A DNA stretch of 64,000 nt from Lachnospiraceae bacterium (GTDB lineage: Bacteria > Bacillota > Clostridia > Lachnospirales > Lachnospiraceae): NCBI GenBank assembly GCA_910576335.1, contig CAJTIU010000007.1, forward strand, positions 1 to 64,000. Reading direction: 5' to 3'. Below, piece by piece: positions 55,496 to 63,517 of this stretch. The position numbers and the translations under genes are program-made. The number at the start of each line of letters is the position of its first letter. Position 1 is the stretch's first letter. The notes below the pieces were generated by a model that did no database searches, was not told the origin of the DNA, and saw nothing but the letters and a program-made list of their open reading frames with translations.

Positions 55496-56674
55496 TCAAT
55501 GGCAGTGTCTCTTCTGACATTCCGAAGACATATTGGGATCTGTCGGATCCCATGTATGGAAAGAGTCAAGCTGTTCTGCCACTGGCTTTCCAAGTGGCCC
55601 CGGGTCAGAGCTGCTGTAAATGACAACCTGTGTATTAATTGCGCAGTTATCGTAGATCCACTTTGCATCTCCTGCTTTCAGCCGGACGCACCCGTGTGAG
55701 CAGGTAGTCCCCAGTTTGTTGTATTCTGCTATATCAAGATCCTTGTTATCCTGGGTCTTATAAGGGGAGGAATGGAACAGAATATCCCCCTGTATTCCGG
55801 TACACCACTGCCCATAACAGGGACCAACCAAAAGAAGCCATCTGTATTTCTGGGGTGTATAAAAGGTTCCGGTCGGCGTGTCTTCTCCGGCTGCACAGAT
55901 AAATGCTTTTACCGGAATCAAGGAATCTGTTCCATCGTCCTTTGCATATACAGTCACTACATTTTCCTGCTTATTGACCATGAGGACATAGGACGACTGC
56001 TCGCCGATCAGTCCGCTTACATCTGTTACCAGCTTTCCCTGGGAGTTATAGTACAGCTTCTTATTGTCCTTGTAAACCCAGCCGGCTTTTCCTTTTTTGT
56101 ATATATTCGAGAATTTTCCGTACGTTTTCTTTCCGCCGGATTCCCTGTACGCCCTGATTTTGTAATAATAGGTTTCACCTTTTTTCAGATTTTCGTCTGT
56201 CCATTCCACAGCAGCAGCGCCGGAAATGGACTTTATCTTTGTATAAGTTCCGGTCTCTTTCTGACTGCGGAAGATTTCATACCCGCTGGCGCCCTCTACC
56301 TGTTTCCATTTAAGGACAATCTTATCTTCATAGGGTTCTGTCTGATCCGTGATTACCGGTCCGTCTGATGCAGATGTCATGTCCGCAGCCTGGGTCTGTG
56401 TATTTTGCCGGCTTCCTCTTTGCAGATTATCTGTAAGGGGATTGTAAAAAGAACCTCTGTCCCTGACAGTTCTTCTCCATGGCCCTCCGGGCTGAACCGG
56501 CTGTACGGGCTGCGTGGGACGGGCTGCCGGCTGAACCGGCTGTGTTGGACGCGCCGTCGGCTGAACCGGCTGAACCGCTGCATTCTCCTGGGCAGAAGCC
56601 GGGAGGGGAAAGAGGGGCACGGCACATAGAAAGGCTGTTAAAAGACAGGCTAATCCTTGATTTATTTTTCGCAT
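55496..56674 (-). CDS. Secreted L,D-transpeptidase with a fibronectin-like domain
   Basis: A 392-residue secreted enzyme. A signal peptide (LACLLTAFLCAVPLFPLPAS) is followed by a Pro/Gln/Val-rich repeat (VQPTARPTQPVQP type, residues about 35-63), a fibronectin type III-like domain (about 108-195, VLKWKQVEGASGYEIFRSQK) and a short repeat reading WVYKDNKKLYYNSQGKLV. The YkuD catalytic domain has GTTCSHGCVRLKAGDA with Cys329. Such enzymes make 3-3 cross-links in peptidoglycan or attach proteins to it. The Pro-rich stretch probably spans the wall. Confidence 0.93.
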   Translation of the reverse strand: MRKINQGLACLLTAFLCAVPLFPLPASAQENAAVQPVQPTARPTQPVQPAARPTQPVQPVQPGGPWRRTVRDRGSFYNPLTDNLQRGSRQNTQTQAADMTSASDGPVITDQTEPYEDKIVLKWKQVEGASGYEIFRSQKETGTYTKIKSISGAAAVEWTDENLKKGETYYYKIRAYRESGGKKTYGKFSNIYKKGKAGWVYKDNKKLYYNSQGKLVTDVSGLIGEQSSYVLMVNKQENVVTVYAKDDGTDSLIPVKAFICAAGEDTPTGTFYTPQKYRWLLLVGPCYGQWCTGIQGDILFHSSPYKTQDNKDLDIAEYNKLGTTCSHGCVRLKAGDAKWIYDNCAINTQVVIYSSSDPGPLGKPVAEQLDSFHTWDPTDPNMSSECQKRHCH

Positions 56675-56712
56675 AGCAACCTCCTGTATATTTCTGTAAT
56701 TATCTTTATTTT

Positions 56713-56910
56713 ATGATGTAAGCGTCAAAAGGTATTTTGGCGCTTCTGATACACGGATTGTTCTGTGCTTACGCACTCTCACAATCCTAAAACACCTCGA
56801 ATCCGCTCATTTTTCTACGAAAAATGGCTACTTCTCGGTGTTTTACGCGTCGGGGAGTCATGCTTTTTCATGCAAGCATGAAACGCATGACCTTTTGACG
56901 TTTGTATCAT
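56713..56910. repeat. MITE-like element with ATGATGTAAGCG termini (198 bp)
   Basis: The left end ATGATGTAAGCGTCAAAAGG matches the inverted right end CCTTTTGACGTTTGTATCAT at about 17 of 20 positions. Its left half recurs inverted at 8341-8418. Its right part (GTCATGCTTTTTCATGCAAG ... GAAACGCATGAC) recurs at about 59043-59079. No coding capacity. Confidence 0.75.
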
Positions 56911-56981
56911 TTTATCATACTGTGGGGGATATGTCCAATATCTGTCGCAATAAACGATATGTTTTTGATTCATTAAGCCGC

Positions 56982-57106
56982 TGTTCACACAGGTCTGTGC
57001 ATTCGCTGCACAGACCGTAAGAAAGTGATTCGGGAAAGAGCAAATCTCATTCGCGGAGCGAATTTTAGATGGATTTGCGGAGGCTGCTGGTCACGGAGTG
57101 AACAGT
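56982..57106. repeat. Cluster of nested inverted repeats
   Basis: An outer pair CTGTTCAC (56982) / GTGAACAG (about 57099) encloses a perfect stem GGTCTGTGCA-TTCGC-TGCACAGACC at 56992-57016 and a second stem GCAAATC / GATTTGC. This could be a structured RNA or another small mobile element. No gene is seen. Confidence 0.5.
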
Positions 57107-57149
57107 AACCAAAGAGGAAATATGCTGTAAGCGGAATGCAAGAAAAGTA

Positions 57150-57178
57150 TTGCCGTTGGAAACAGAGTAGGGTATAAT
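57150..57178 (+). promoter_or_regulatory. Promoter of the PilZ gene
   Basis: TTGCCG at 57150-57155 and TATAAT at 57173-57178 are spaced by 17 bases, about 110 bases upstream of the start codon at 57290. Confidence 0.65.
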
Positions 57179-57289
57179 TTATACAGCCAATAGAGTGAAT
57201 AAGCGTTTACTTAAAGGCTGAAGGATGCTCTAAAGTGGTGAAAGAATGAAAATGGTATGTCATGCAGCATTAATGAGAGAGGAAGGTTT

Positions 57290-57997
57290 ATGAAGTTTTT
57301 TAATTTGTTTGGGATGAGGAATCAAAAGGAGCCTGTTAAAACTGAGGAAACAGACAATGGCGGAGAGCTGCATCACTATTCGGGCATGCGGGTGGAGGTG
57401 ACAGATTTTGACGGCTGTTTTCTTTTTGTTGCAAAAATACAGGGATTGTGGAAAAATACAGCGGAATTATATCAATATTCTGAAATGCAGATTCCGAAGG
57501 AGGACAGCGAACCTCTTCGCGTCAGGATCCGCGGATACAGTGATCATGAAAAGAAAGCGGTTTATATGGAGGGAGTCATTACACCCAGGGATAAACACAT
57601 ATGGAAGACAGAAGAACTGGTTGTAACCAAAATAGGAAATGACCGTGCCTTTTTCCGGCTGAGCACGGATCTTGACGCAACTGTTACGATGTTCAGTGGA
57701 CTGGAGATTGGGGAAAAGCCGTGCAGAATGCTGAATATTAGTGTGGGAGGGGCGTGCGTCAGCTCGGAGTGCAGATATCATGAAGGTGATAAATTCCTGC
57801 TGAAGGTACAGCTGCTTGAGGACAGGCCCATATCTTCCATGTACTGCCAGGTACTGCGCATCATAGAAAGAGAGGATGGGAAGTATGAATACGGCTGCAA
57901 GTTTTTAGAGCTTACTGAGGATGATCAGGAGAAAATTACACAAAACATATTCGCAGCCCAGCTTGCGGAACGGCGCAAAAAAGTAGGTGCATCCTAG
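57290..57997 (+). CDS. PilZ-domain protein, probable c-di-GMP effector
   Basis: A 235-residue cytoplasmic protein. An N-terminal YcgR-like segment (about 25-115) is followed by a PilZ domain. The c-di-GMP motif RxxxR appears as RAFFR near residue 126, and the second motif as NISVGGACVS near 160. The start ATG 57290 follows GAGGAAGG; the longer frame upstream is not used. It stands alone with its own promoter, facing a leftward AraC gene. It probably couples c-di-GMP to motility, polysaccharide or adhesion output; the target is not visible. Confidence 0.85.
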   Translation: MKFFNLFGMRNQKEPVKTEETDNGGELHHYSGMRVEVTDFDGCFLFVAKIQGLWKNTAELYQYSEMQIPKEDSEPLRVRIRGYSDHEKKAVYMEGVITPRDKHIWKTEELVVTKIGNDRAFFRLSTDLDATVTMFSGLEIGEKPCRMLNISVGGACVSSECRYHEGDKFLLKVQLLEDRPISSMYCQVLRIIEREDGKYEYGCKFLELTEDDQEKITQNIFAAQLAERRKKVGAS

Positions 57998-58016
57998 AGG
58001 TATAGAAAATACGCCC

Positions 58017-58928
58017 TCATTTAGGGGGCGGACTAAAGCTCTGTCGACGGAACTGACCAGGCGTCATTCCAAATTTCTTTTTAAATAAACGGTTAAAATT
58101 TGAAAGATTGTCAAATCCGTTTGCTTCCGAAATTTTTAGAATGGTATCATTCGTACTGCGGAGATCCTGGGCAGCCCTGCTAAGGCGGTATTCAATCAGA
58201 TAGCCGGCAAATCCAGATCCGGCAGCCTCTTTGAACCAACGCATAAAGTGGCTGGCGCTGTATCCGCATTTCTCAGCCATAAGCTCTACCGTCAGCTTCT
58301 GGTCATACTTCTGTTCAATGTACAGAAGTACAGTCTTCAGTTTTTCGATATTTTTATCATTAACAGGCTCTTTTTCCTGTTTCACTGTCATTTGAATCAT
58401 AATAGAGAAAAGGATCATCAGATGTCCCTTTACGCCCAGCTCGTAGCCGGCAGGGCGTAAGGAACATAACCGGTCCGAAGCATCCAGGCATGCGGCAGCA
58501 GACGGGTAGACGGGATCCTCTTTTCTGATGCGGGAGGGGAAAATCAGTTTTCCGTTTATGACAGGCTGGAGGTATTTCTGGCTGCAGAGATCCACTCTGT
58601 CACTTCCGAGAAAATTCATGTCAAAAATAATATTTTCGTATTCCATTCGTTTCTTCTTGATATTCCCGAGCCCGTGTAAATGTCCCGGCAATATAAAAAA
58701 GATATCGCCGGCTTCTGCTGCGTAGGTTTCAAAATCTATCCGGACGATTCCGGTTCCATGCTTTACATAGATGATTTCCATACTATTGTGCCAGTGAATG
58801 GGGACAAAAGCAAAATCGTCAGGAATCGTACAGGGATAGATATTATATGCAAACATTGCATCAGTATGCCGCTTTGTTTCCTGATATGCAGAATCCCGTA
58901 CAAGCGTATTATTCTTAATAGTTTTCAT
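58017..58928 (-). CDS. AraC-family regulator with a cupin sensor domain
   Basis: A 303-residue regulator. The N-terminal cupin domain (about 25-110) has FVPIHWHNSMEIIYVKHGTG and EAGDIFFILPGHLH, typical sugar-sensing pockets. The C-terminal double HTH has LMAEKCGYSASHFMRWFKEA and ISEANGFDNLSNFNRLFKKK. It is divergent from glycogen phosphorylase (59137), with a MITE-like element between them, so it may regulate that gene, but no operator could be identified. Confidence 0.92.
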   Translation of the reverse strand: MKTIKNNTLVRDSAYQETKRHTDAMFAYNIYPCTIPDDFAFVPIHWHNSMEIIYVKHGTGIVRIDFETYAAEAGDIFFILPGHLHGLGNIKKKRMEYENIIFDMNFLGSDRVDLCSQKYLQPVINGKLIFPSRIRKEDPVYPSAAACLDASDRLCSLRPAGYELGVKGHLMILFSIMIQMTVKQEKEPVNDKNIEKLKTVLLYIEQKYDQKLTVELMAEKCGYSASHFMRWFKEAAGSGFAGYLIEYRLSRAAQDLRSTNDTILKISEANGFDNLSNFNRLFKKKFGMTPGQFRRQSFSPPPK

Positions 58929-59019
58929 ATCCAGTGTTTTATTGCTCCTGTGTAAATTATGATAGGATTATACAATTTCTTAATAGGATTGCGCAAGTAT
59001 TTCAGAAACAATTGTGATA

Positions 59020-59102
59020 ATAATATGATGTAAGCGTAAACAGGTCATGCTTTTTCATGCAAGTATGAAACGCATGACTTTTTGGCGCTTGTATCATATT
59101 AT
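59020..59102. repeat. Short MITE-like element (83 bp) upstream of glgP
   Basis: The left end ATAATATGATGTAAGCG and the right end CGCTTGTATCATATTAT are inverted repeats with about two mismatches. The inside holds a hairpin (GTCATGC ... GCATGAC, with TTTCATGC / ATGAAA), shared with the right part of the 56.7-kb element. It lies 35 bases upstream of the glgP start, so it may carry or disturb the promoter. Confidence 0.75.
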
Positions 59103-59136
59103 ATTAAGGAGTAATTTAGGCGGAAGGAGATTTTTC

Positions 59137-61416
59137 ATGATGAAAGTCAAAGGTGTGAAAGAGATTGAGAATACTTTAATAAACATTTGTAAAAAAGAGA
59201 TTGAACAGTGTTCTTATGAAGAGCTGTATACTGCTCTGCTTTGCATTACAGAAGAGGAAAGTAAGAAACGGGCCAGGTCTGTAGAAGGACGTAAATTATA
59301 CTATATATCCGCTGAATTTTTAATCGGAAAACTGCTGAGCAACAACCTGATCAACCTGGGGCTGTATGATGCAGTAAAGTCCTGTCTGAACGCCCACGGA
59401 AAATCAATGGCAGAGCTTGAGGAGACCGAGCCGGAGCCAGGTCTTGGAAATGGCGGGCTGGGCAGGCTGGCGGCCTGCTTTTTAGACTCCCTTGCCACCT
59501 TGAATCTTCCGGGAGATGGAATCGGTCTCCGGTATCATTGCGGTCTGTTCCGGCAGAGATTTGAAGACCAGTCACAGAGAGAGCTGCCGGACTTCTGGCT
59601 GGGCGGCAGGGACTGGGCAAGAAAAACCGGTAAGACGTATGCGGTGTCACTTGCGGGCAGAGACTATACTGCAAGGCTGTATCAGCTTGCAGTTACCGGA
59701 TATGAAGGACGTACCAACTATCTGAACCTGTTTGATCTGGATACGGTTGATCCATCCGTAATCAGCAAAGGCATATCCTTTGATAAAGACGATATTTCCA
59801 GGAATCTGACACTATTCCTCTATCCGGATGACAGTGATGAGGCGGGAAGGCTCCTGAGGATCTATCAGCAATATCTCATGGTCAGTGCAGGCGCGCAGAT
59901 GATACTGGAGGAGTGTGTAGAACGCGGCAGTAATCTGCATGACCTGTATGACTATGCGGCAATCCAGATCAACGATACCCATCCCTCCATGGTGATTCCG
60001 GAGCTGATCCGTCTTCTTGGTAAAGAGGGAATCGATTTCGGTGAAGCGGTGGAAATCGTGACAAAGGTATGTGCATATACTAACCATACCATTCTTGCAG
60101 AAGCGCTGGAAAAGTGGCCAAAGGACTACCTGAATACAGTCGTTCCGCAGCTGGTGCCCATAATCGAAAAGCTGGACGAGATTGTACGCGAAAGGACAGA
60201 GGATGCCTCAGCAGCCATCATTGATGCTAGTGAAACAGTCCATATGGCACACATGGACATTCATTTTACCCACAGCACAAACGGAGTGGCGGCGCTTCAT
60301 ACAGAAATACTCAAGAACAGTGAACTGAGCCGGTTTTACAGTCTGTATCCTGAAAAATTCAATAATAAAACCAATGGAATTACCTTCCGGCGCTGGCTTC
60401 TGAAATGTAACCCGAAGCTTGCAGACCTGATAGAGGAGCTTATTGGTCCGGGCTATAAAAAGAATGCATCAGAGCTTGAAAGACTTAAGGATTTTGCAGG
60501 GGACGAGGAGGTATTAAAAAGGCTTGCACAGATTAAGCATGAAAACAAAGAAACACTGGCACAGTGGCTTGGGCATACACAGAAGATCCGTACAAATCCA
60601 GACTGCATGTTCTTGATCCAGTCAAAACGTCTGCATGAATATAAACGACAGCAGCTCAACCTTTTGTATCTGATTCATAAATATTTTGAAATCAAATCCG
60701 GGCATATGCCGAAGATTCCTGTTACAGCAATCTTTGGCGCAAAGGCAGCGCCGGCGTATACCATTGCCAAGGATATTATCCATGCGCTTTTAACTCTGTC
60801 AAAGGTAATTGAAGATGATCAGGAAGTCTCCCAGTGGCTGCAGATTGTGTTTGTAGAAAATTATAATGTTACGGCTGCAGAAAAGATGATTCCTGCGTGC
60901 GACCTGTCCGAACAGATCAGTCTTGCGTCCAAAGAAGCTTCCGGTACAGGCAATATGAAATTCATGCTGAATGGAGCGCTGACACTTGGCACATTGGATG
61001 GTGCGAATGTAGAGATTGCCGAAGCGGTAGGAGAAAAGAACATATACATCTTTGGACAAAGCAGCCGCCAGGTAATCCGCAGATACGCACATGGGGATTA
61101 CAGCGCAAGAGAATGGTATGATACGGACGCAAATATCAGAAGAGCGATAGACTTCCTTACAAGTGAGATCATGACAGAGTATGGGACACAGGAAAAACTG
61201 GAGCGTCTCCAAAAAGAACTGACAAATAAGGACTGGTTCCAGACACTGCCGGACTTCAATGCTTATATCGTCCGGAAGGAGCAGGCAATTGCAGATTATG
61301 CCCTGAATCCAATGGAATGGGCAAAAAGAAGCCTGGTAAATATCAGCATGGCGGGTTACTTTTCCTCGGATCGTACAATTGAAGAATACAACCGGGATAT
61401 CTGGCATCTCCGGTAA
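59137..61416 (+). CDS. glgP: Glycogen/maltodextrin phosphorylase
   Basis: A 759-residue GT35 enzyme that uses phosphate to release glucose-1-phosphate from alpha-1,4-glucans in the cytoplasm. Family motifs are YYISAEFLIGKLLSNNLINL, EPGLGNGGLGRLAACFLDSL, IQINDTHPSMVIPELIRLL, and the pyridoxal-phosphate lysine in EASGTGNMKFMLNGALTLGT. It is complete and of the length usual in Clostridia. ATG 59137 follows GGAAGGAG; the longer upstream frame runs through the MITE and is not used. No other glycogen genes are adjacent. Confidence 0.96.
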   Translation: MMKVKGVKEIENTLINICKKEIEQCSYEELYTALLCITEEESKKRARSVEGRKLYYISAEFLIGKLLSNNLINLGLYDAVKSCLNAHGKSMAELEETEPEPGLGNGGLGRLAACFLDSLATLNLPGDGIGLRYHCGLFRQRFEDQSQRELPDFWLGGRDWARKTGKTYAVSLAGRDYTARLYQLAVTGYEGRTNYLNLFDLDTVDPSVISKGISFDKDDISRNLTLFLYPDDSDEAGRLLRIYQQYLMVSAGAQMILEECVERGSNLHDLYDYAAIQINDTHPSMVIPELIRLLGKEGIDFGEAVEIVTKVCAYTNHTILAEALEKWPKDYLNTVVPQLVPIIEKLDEIVRERTEDASAAIIDASETVHMAHMDIHFTHSTNGVAALHTEILKNSELSRFYSLYPEKFNNKTNGITFRRWLLKCNPKLADLIEELIGPGYKKNASELERLKDFAGDEEVLKRLAQIKHENKETLAQWLGHTQKIRTNPDCMFLIQSKRLHEYKRQQLNLLYLIHKYFEIKSGHMPKIPVTAIFGAKAAPAYTIAKDIIHALLTLSKVIEDDQEVSQWLQIVFVENYNVTAAEKMIPACDLSEQISLASKEASGTGNMKFMLNGALTLGTLDGANVEIAEAVGEKNIYIFGQSSRQVIRRYAHGDYSAREWYDTDANIRRAIDFLTSEIMTEYGTQEKLERLQKELTNKDWFQTLPDFNAYIVRKEQAIADYALNPMEWAKRSLVNISMAGYFSSDRTIEEYNRDIWHLR

Positions 61417-61422
61417 GGAAGA

Positions 61423-61464
61423 AGTTGGGGACGGGGCATTTTTAAAAATGCCCCGTCCCCAACT
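61423..61464. repeat. Palindromic GGGGACGGGG repeat, copy 6
   Basis: A perfect 42-bp palindrome: AGTTGGGGACGGGG and CCCCGTCCCCAACT around CATTTTTAAAAATG. It lies between the convergent glgP and yccF-like genes and provides the last residues and stop of the latter. Confidence 0.92.
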
Positions 61465-61813
61465 CTGCTCCGAAGGGCATCAGCGCCAGTCGTGCCAGCT
61501 TGAAATGCTGCAGTCCGAACGGAATGCCGATAATTGTGATACATAAGGCCGTACCAATCACAGCAGATTCGGCTGCAAGCCAGAGTCCGGATATGGAAAG
61601 CCAGATAATATTAAGAAGCAGGGAGCCGGCTCCGCCTCCATATATAACCTCTTTTCCGAAAGGGAAAAAACTCAGGGACGCAAATTTAAAGCACTGAAGT
61701 CCCACCGGAATACCGACAATCGTAAGACACCACAGACATCCGGCGAGTGCCCAGCTGAGCCCGCTTAAGCAGCCCCCGCACATAAACCACAGTATGTTTC
61801 CCAGACATCCCAT
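61442..61813 (-). CDS. YccF-domain small membrane protein
   Basis: A 123-residue membrane protein with two similar halves, each containing TIVGIPVGLQCFKFASLSFF or TIIGIPFGLQHFKLARLALM, the duplicated YccF domain (DUF307). About four helices. The function of the family is unknown. The natural end after MPFGAE is replaced by LGTGHF and the stop from the palindromic repeat. GGAGG precedes the ATG at 61813. Confidence 0.9.
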   Translation of the reverse strand: MGCLGNILWFMCGGCLSGLSWALAGCLWCLTIVGIPVGLQCFKFASLSFFPFGKEVIYGGGAGSLLLNIIWLSISGLWLAAESAVIGTALCITIIGIPFGLQHFKLARLALMPFGAELGTGHF

Positions 61814-61906
61814 AAAGTAATACCTCCTAATAAACTATGAATATAGTATACGCGTTAAAACGCAAAAAGTCAAAATGAAGGAAATTAAAGAATTATAAAT
61901 GAATTT

Positions 61907-62390
61907 TCAAACACATTCTGAGGCATCTGACAGAGTCAGATGCCTCAGAATATTTAAGAACTTAATTAAGCGGCCCCGATAATGCCTGGACCGGTATTCC
62001 CTCGGGGACATGCCATACACAGATTTAGAGGCTCTTGAAAAGTGCAGCTGGTTCGGATACCCCACCGCATTTCCGATATCCTTAATAGATAGTTTTGTTG
62101 CCGTTAGAAGCTGGACAGACTTCTTCATCCGGAAATTAATCAGGAACTCCTGGGGGCTTGTACCTAGATTTTCCCGGAAAATCTTCCCAAGGTAATTACG
62201 GTGAATTTTACAGGAGTCTGCAATATCCGCAACGGAAATATCGGTATGTAAATTCTGGTCAATAAAGGTCATGACCTATTCCAGATAGTATCGGCTCATA
62301 CCCTCGGTTTTCGGGGTGGTTCTTGTCTTGGAGGAGCGCATCAGGCAGTCTGGAAACACATATAGATAGGATATCAGGTGAAAAGCTAAC
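61907..62390 (-). pseudogene. AraC-family regulator, broken by a nonsense codon
   Basis: On the minus strand an open frame from about 62390 reads YLYVFPDCLMRSSKTRTTPK, then SRYYLE, a TAG stop, and continues in the same frame as VMTFIDQNLHTDISVADIAD to 61907. The second part is a complete AraC double HTH (IADSCKIHRNYLGKIFRENL and NAVGYPNQLHFSRASKSVYG). The TAG interrupts what should be a continuous protein, and the N-terminal sensor domain is missing. The piece from ATG 62272 could still be made as a 121-residue DNA-binding fragment. Confidence 0.75.
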
Positions 62391-62444
62391 GCTGCACTCA
62401 GGAAACCAGTTTTTTCATTGAGATCAGTCGAAGGGAGAGACGGA

Positions 62445-63119
62445 ATGCCGGAAATTGTATTTGAATCTATTTATAGGGAGATCTTCCCTTTTTGGGAGAA
62501 GATTTCGGATGTGGACAGGGAGTATATCTGCCGGAACTCTTACGGTATTACATATCCGAAGGGAAAGAATATCCATGACGGCAGTGAATGTTCCGGTGTG
62601 ATCCTTGTTCGTTCGGGAAGCCTTCGTCTTTATATTATGTCAGAAGAAGGTAAGGATATCACGCTGTATCGTCTGCAGAAAGGCGATCTGTGTATGCTGT
62701 CAGCGTCCTGTGTCCTGTCAGCCGTTACATTTGAGGTATTTGTGGACGCGGAGGAGGACAGTGAATGTTGTGTGATCAGCGGTTCCGCTTTTGCGGCAGT
62801 CTCTGAACGGAACCCGGATGTCCGGATATTTGCGCTGGAAACCGCAGTCAGCCGATTCTCTGATGTAATGTGGGTCATACAGCAGATTTTGTTCATGAGT
62901 ATGGATAGGAGGCTGGCAATTTTCCTTTCTGATGAGGCAGTAAGGACGGGTTCGGATACGATTATACTGACACACGGGCAGATTGCCCGATATATGGGAT
63001 CTGCCCGTGAAGTTGTATCCAGAATGCTGAAATATTTCGCCAGTGAAGGGATCGTGAAAGTTTCCAGAGGCGGCGTCACGATCCTTGATAAGAAACGCCT
63101 TCGTAAGTTAACCCTTTAG
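62445..63119 (+). CDS. Crp/Fnr-family transcriptional regulator
   Basis: A 224-residue regulator. The cyclic-nucleotide-binding-like beta barrel (about 15-125, GVILVRSGSLRLYIMSEEGK and KDITLYRLQKGDLCMLSASC) is joined by a dimer helix to a Crp-type HTH (LTHGQIARYMGSAREVVSRM, then EGIVKVSRGGVTIL). No cysteine cluster typical of Fnr oxygen sensing is obvious. ATG 62445 follows GGGAGAG. It converges on, and slightly overlaps, the leftward thioredoxin gene, a common pairing in Clostridia. Confidence 0.92.
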   Translation: MPEIVFESIYREIFPFWEKISDVDREYICRNSYGITYPKGKNIHDGSECSGVILVRSGSLRLYIMSEEGKDITLYRLQKGDLCMLSASCVLSAVTFEVFVDAEEDSECCVISGSAFAAVSERNPDVRIFALETAVSRFSDVMWVIQQILFMSMDRRLAIFLSDEAVRTGSDTIILTHGQIARYMGSAREVVSRMLKYFASEGIVKVSRGGVTILDKKRLRKLTL

Positions 63120-63416
63120 CATGGCGAGAATATCATCTTTTGACTTTGCGCCTGCGGACTGATGGACGACCTCCCCATTTTTGATCACAACCAAGGTGGG
63201 GATACTTAACACGCGGAATCTTTGTGCCAGTTCCCGTTCAGTATCCACATTGATCTTGCCTACCAGATACTGGGGGTTTTCTTCTGCGATCTCATCCACG
63301 ATGGGAGATACCATGCGGCAGGGGCCGCACCAGTCTGCATAAAAATCTAAAAGTACGGGTTTATCACTGTTTTTAACAGAATCAAAGTTGTTTTTGTTTA
63401 CAATAAGTATGGACAT
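63108..63416 (-). CDS. trxA: Thioredoxin
   Basis: A 102-residue cytoplasmic thioredoxin with the standard active site FYADWCGPCRMVSP and cis-Pro loop SIPTLVVIKNG. ATG 63416 is preferred because AAGGAAGG is well spaced from it; ATG 63422 is an alternative. It contrasts with the CVPC protein at 47140. The 3' end overlaps the Crp/Fnr gene by 12 bases in convergent orientation. Confidence 0.95.
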   Translation of the reverse strand: MSILIVNKNNFDSVKNSDKPVLLDFYADWCGPCRMVSPIVDEIAEENPQYLVGKINVDTERELAQRFRVLSIPTLVVIKNGEVVHQSAGAKSKDDILAMLKG

Positions 63417-63517
63417 AATCATTACCTTCCTTTCTTTTGTCTGATGACAGTATAACATTTTTGTATTATTGTTTCTGTGATGCAGTCACATTTTTGGCTT
63501 TGCATATCAGTTGTGTC

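Noticed and set aside
57001-57290. Small coding gene between the L,D-transpeptidase and PilZ genes
   Set aside because: Open frames here are short, overlap the inverted repeats and lack ribosome binding sites.
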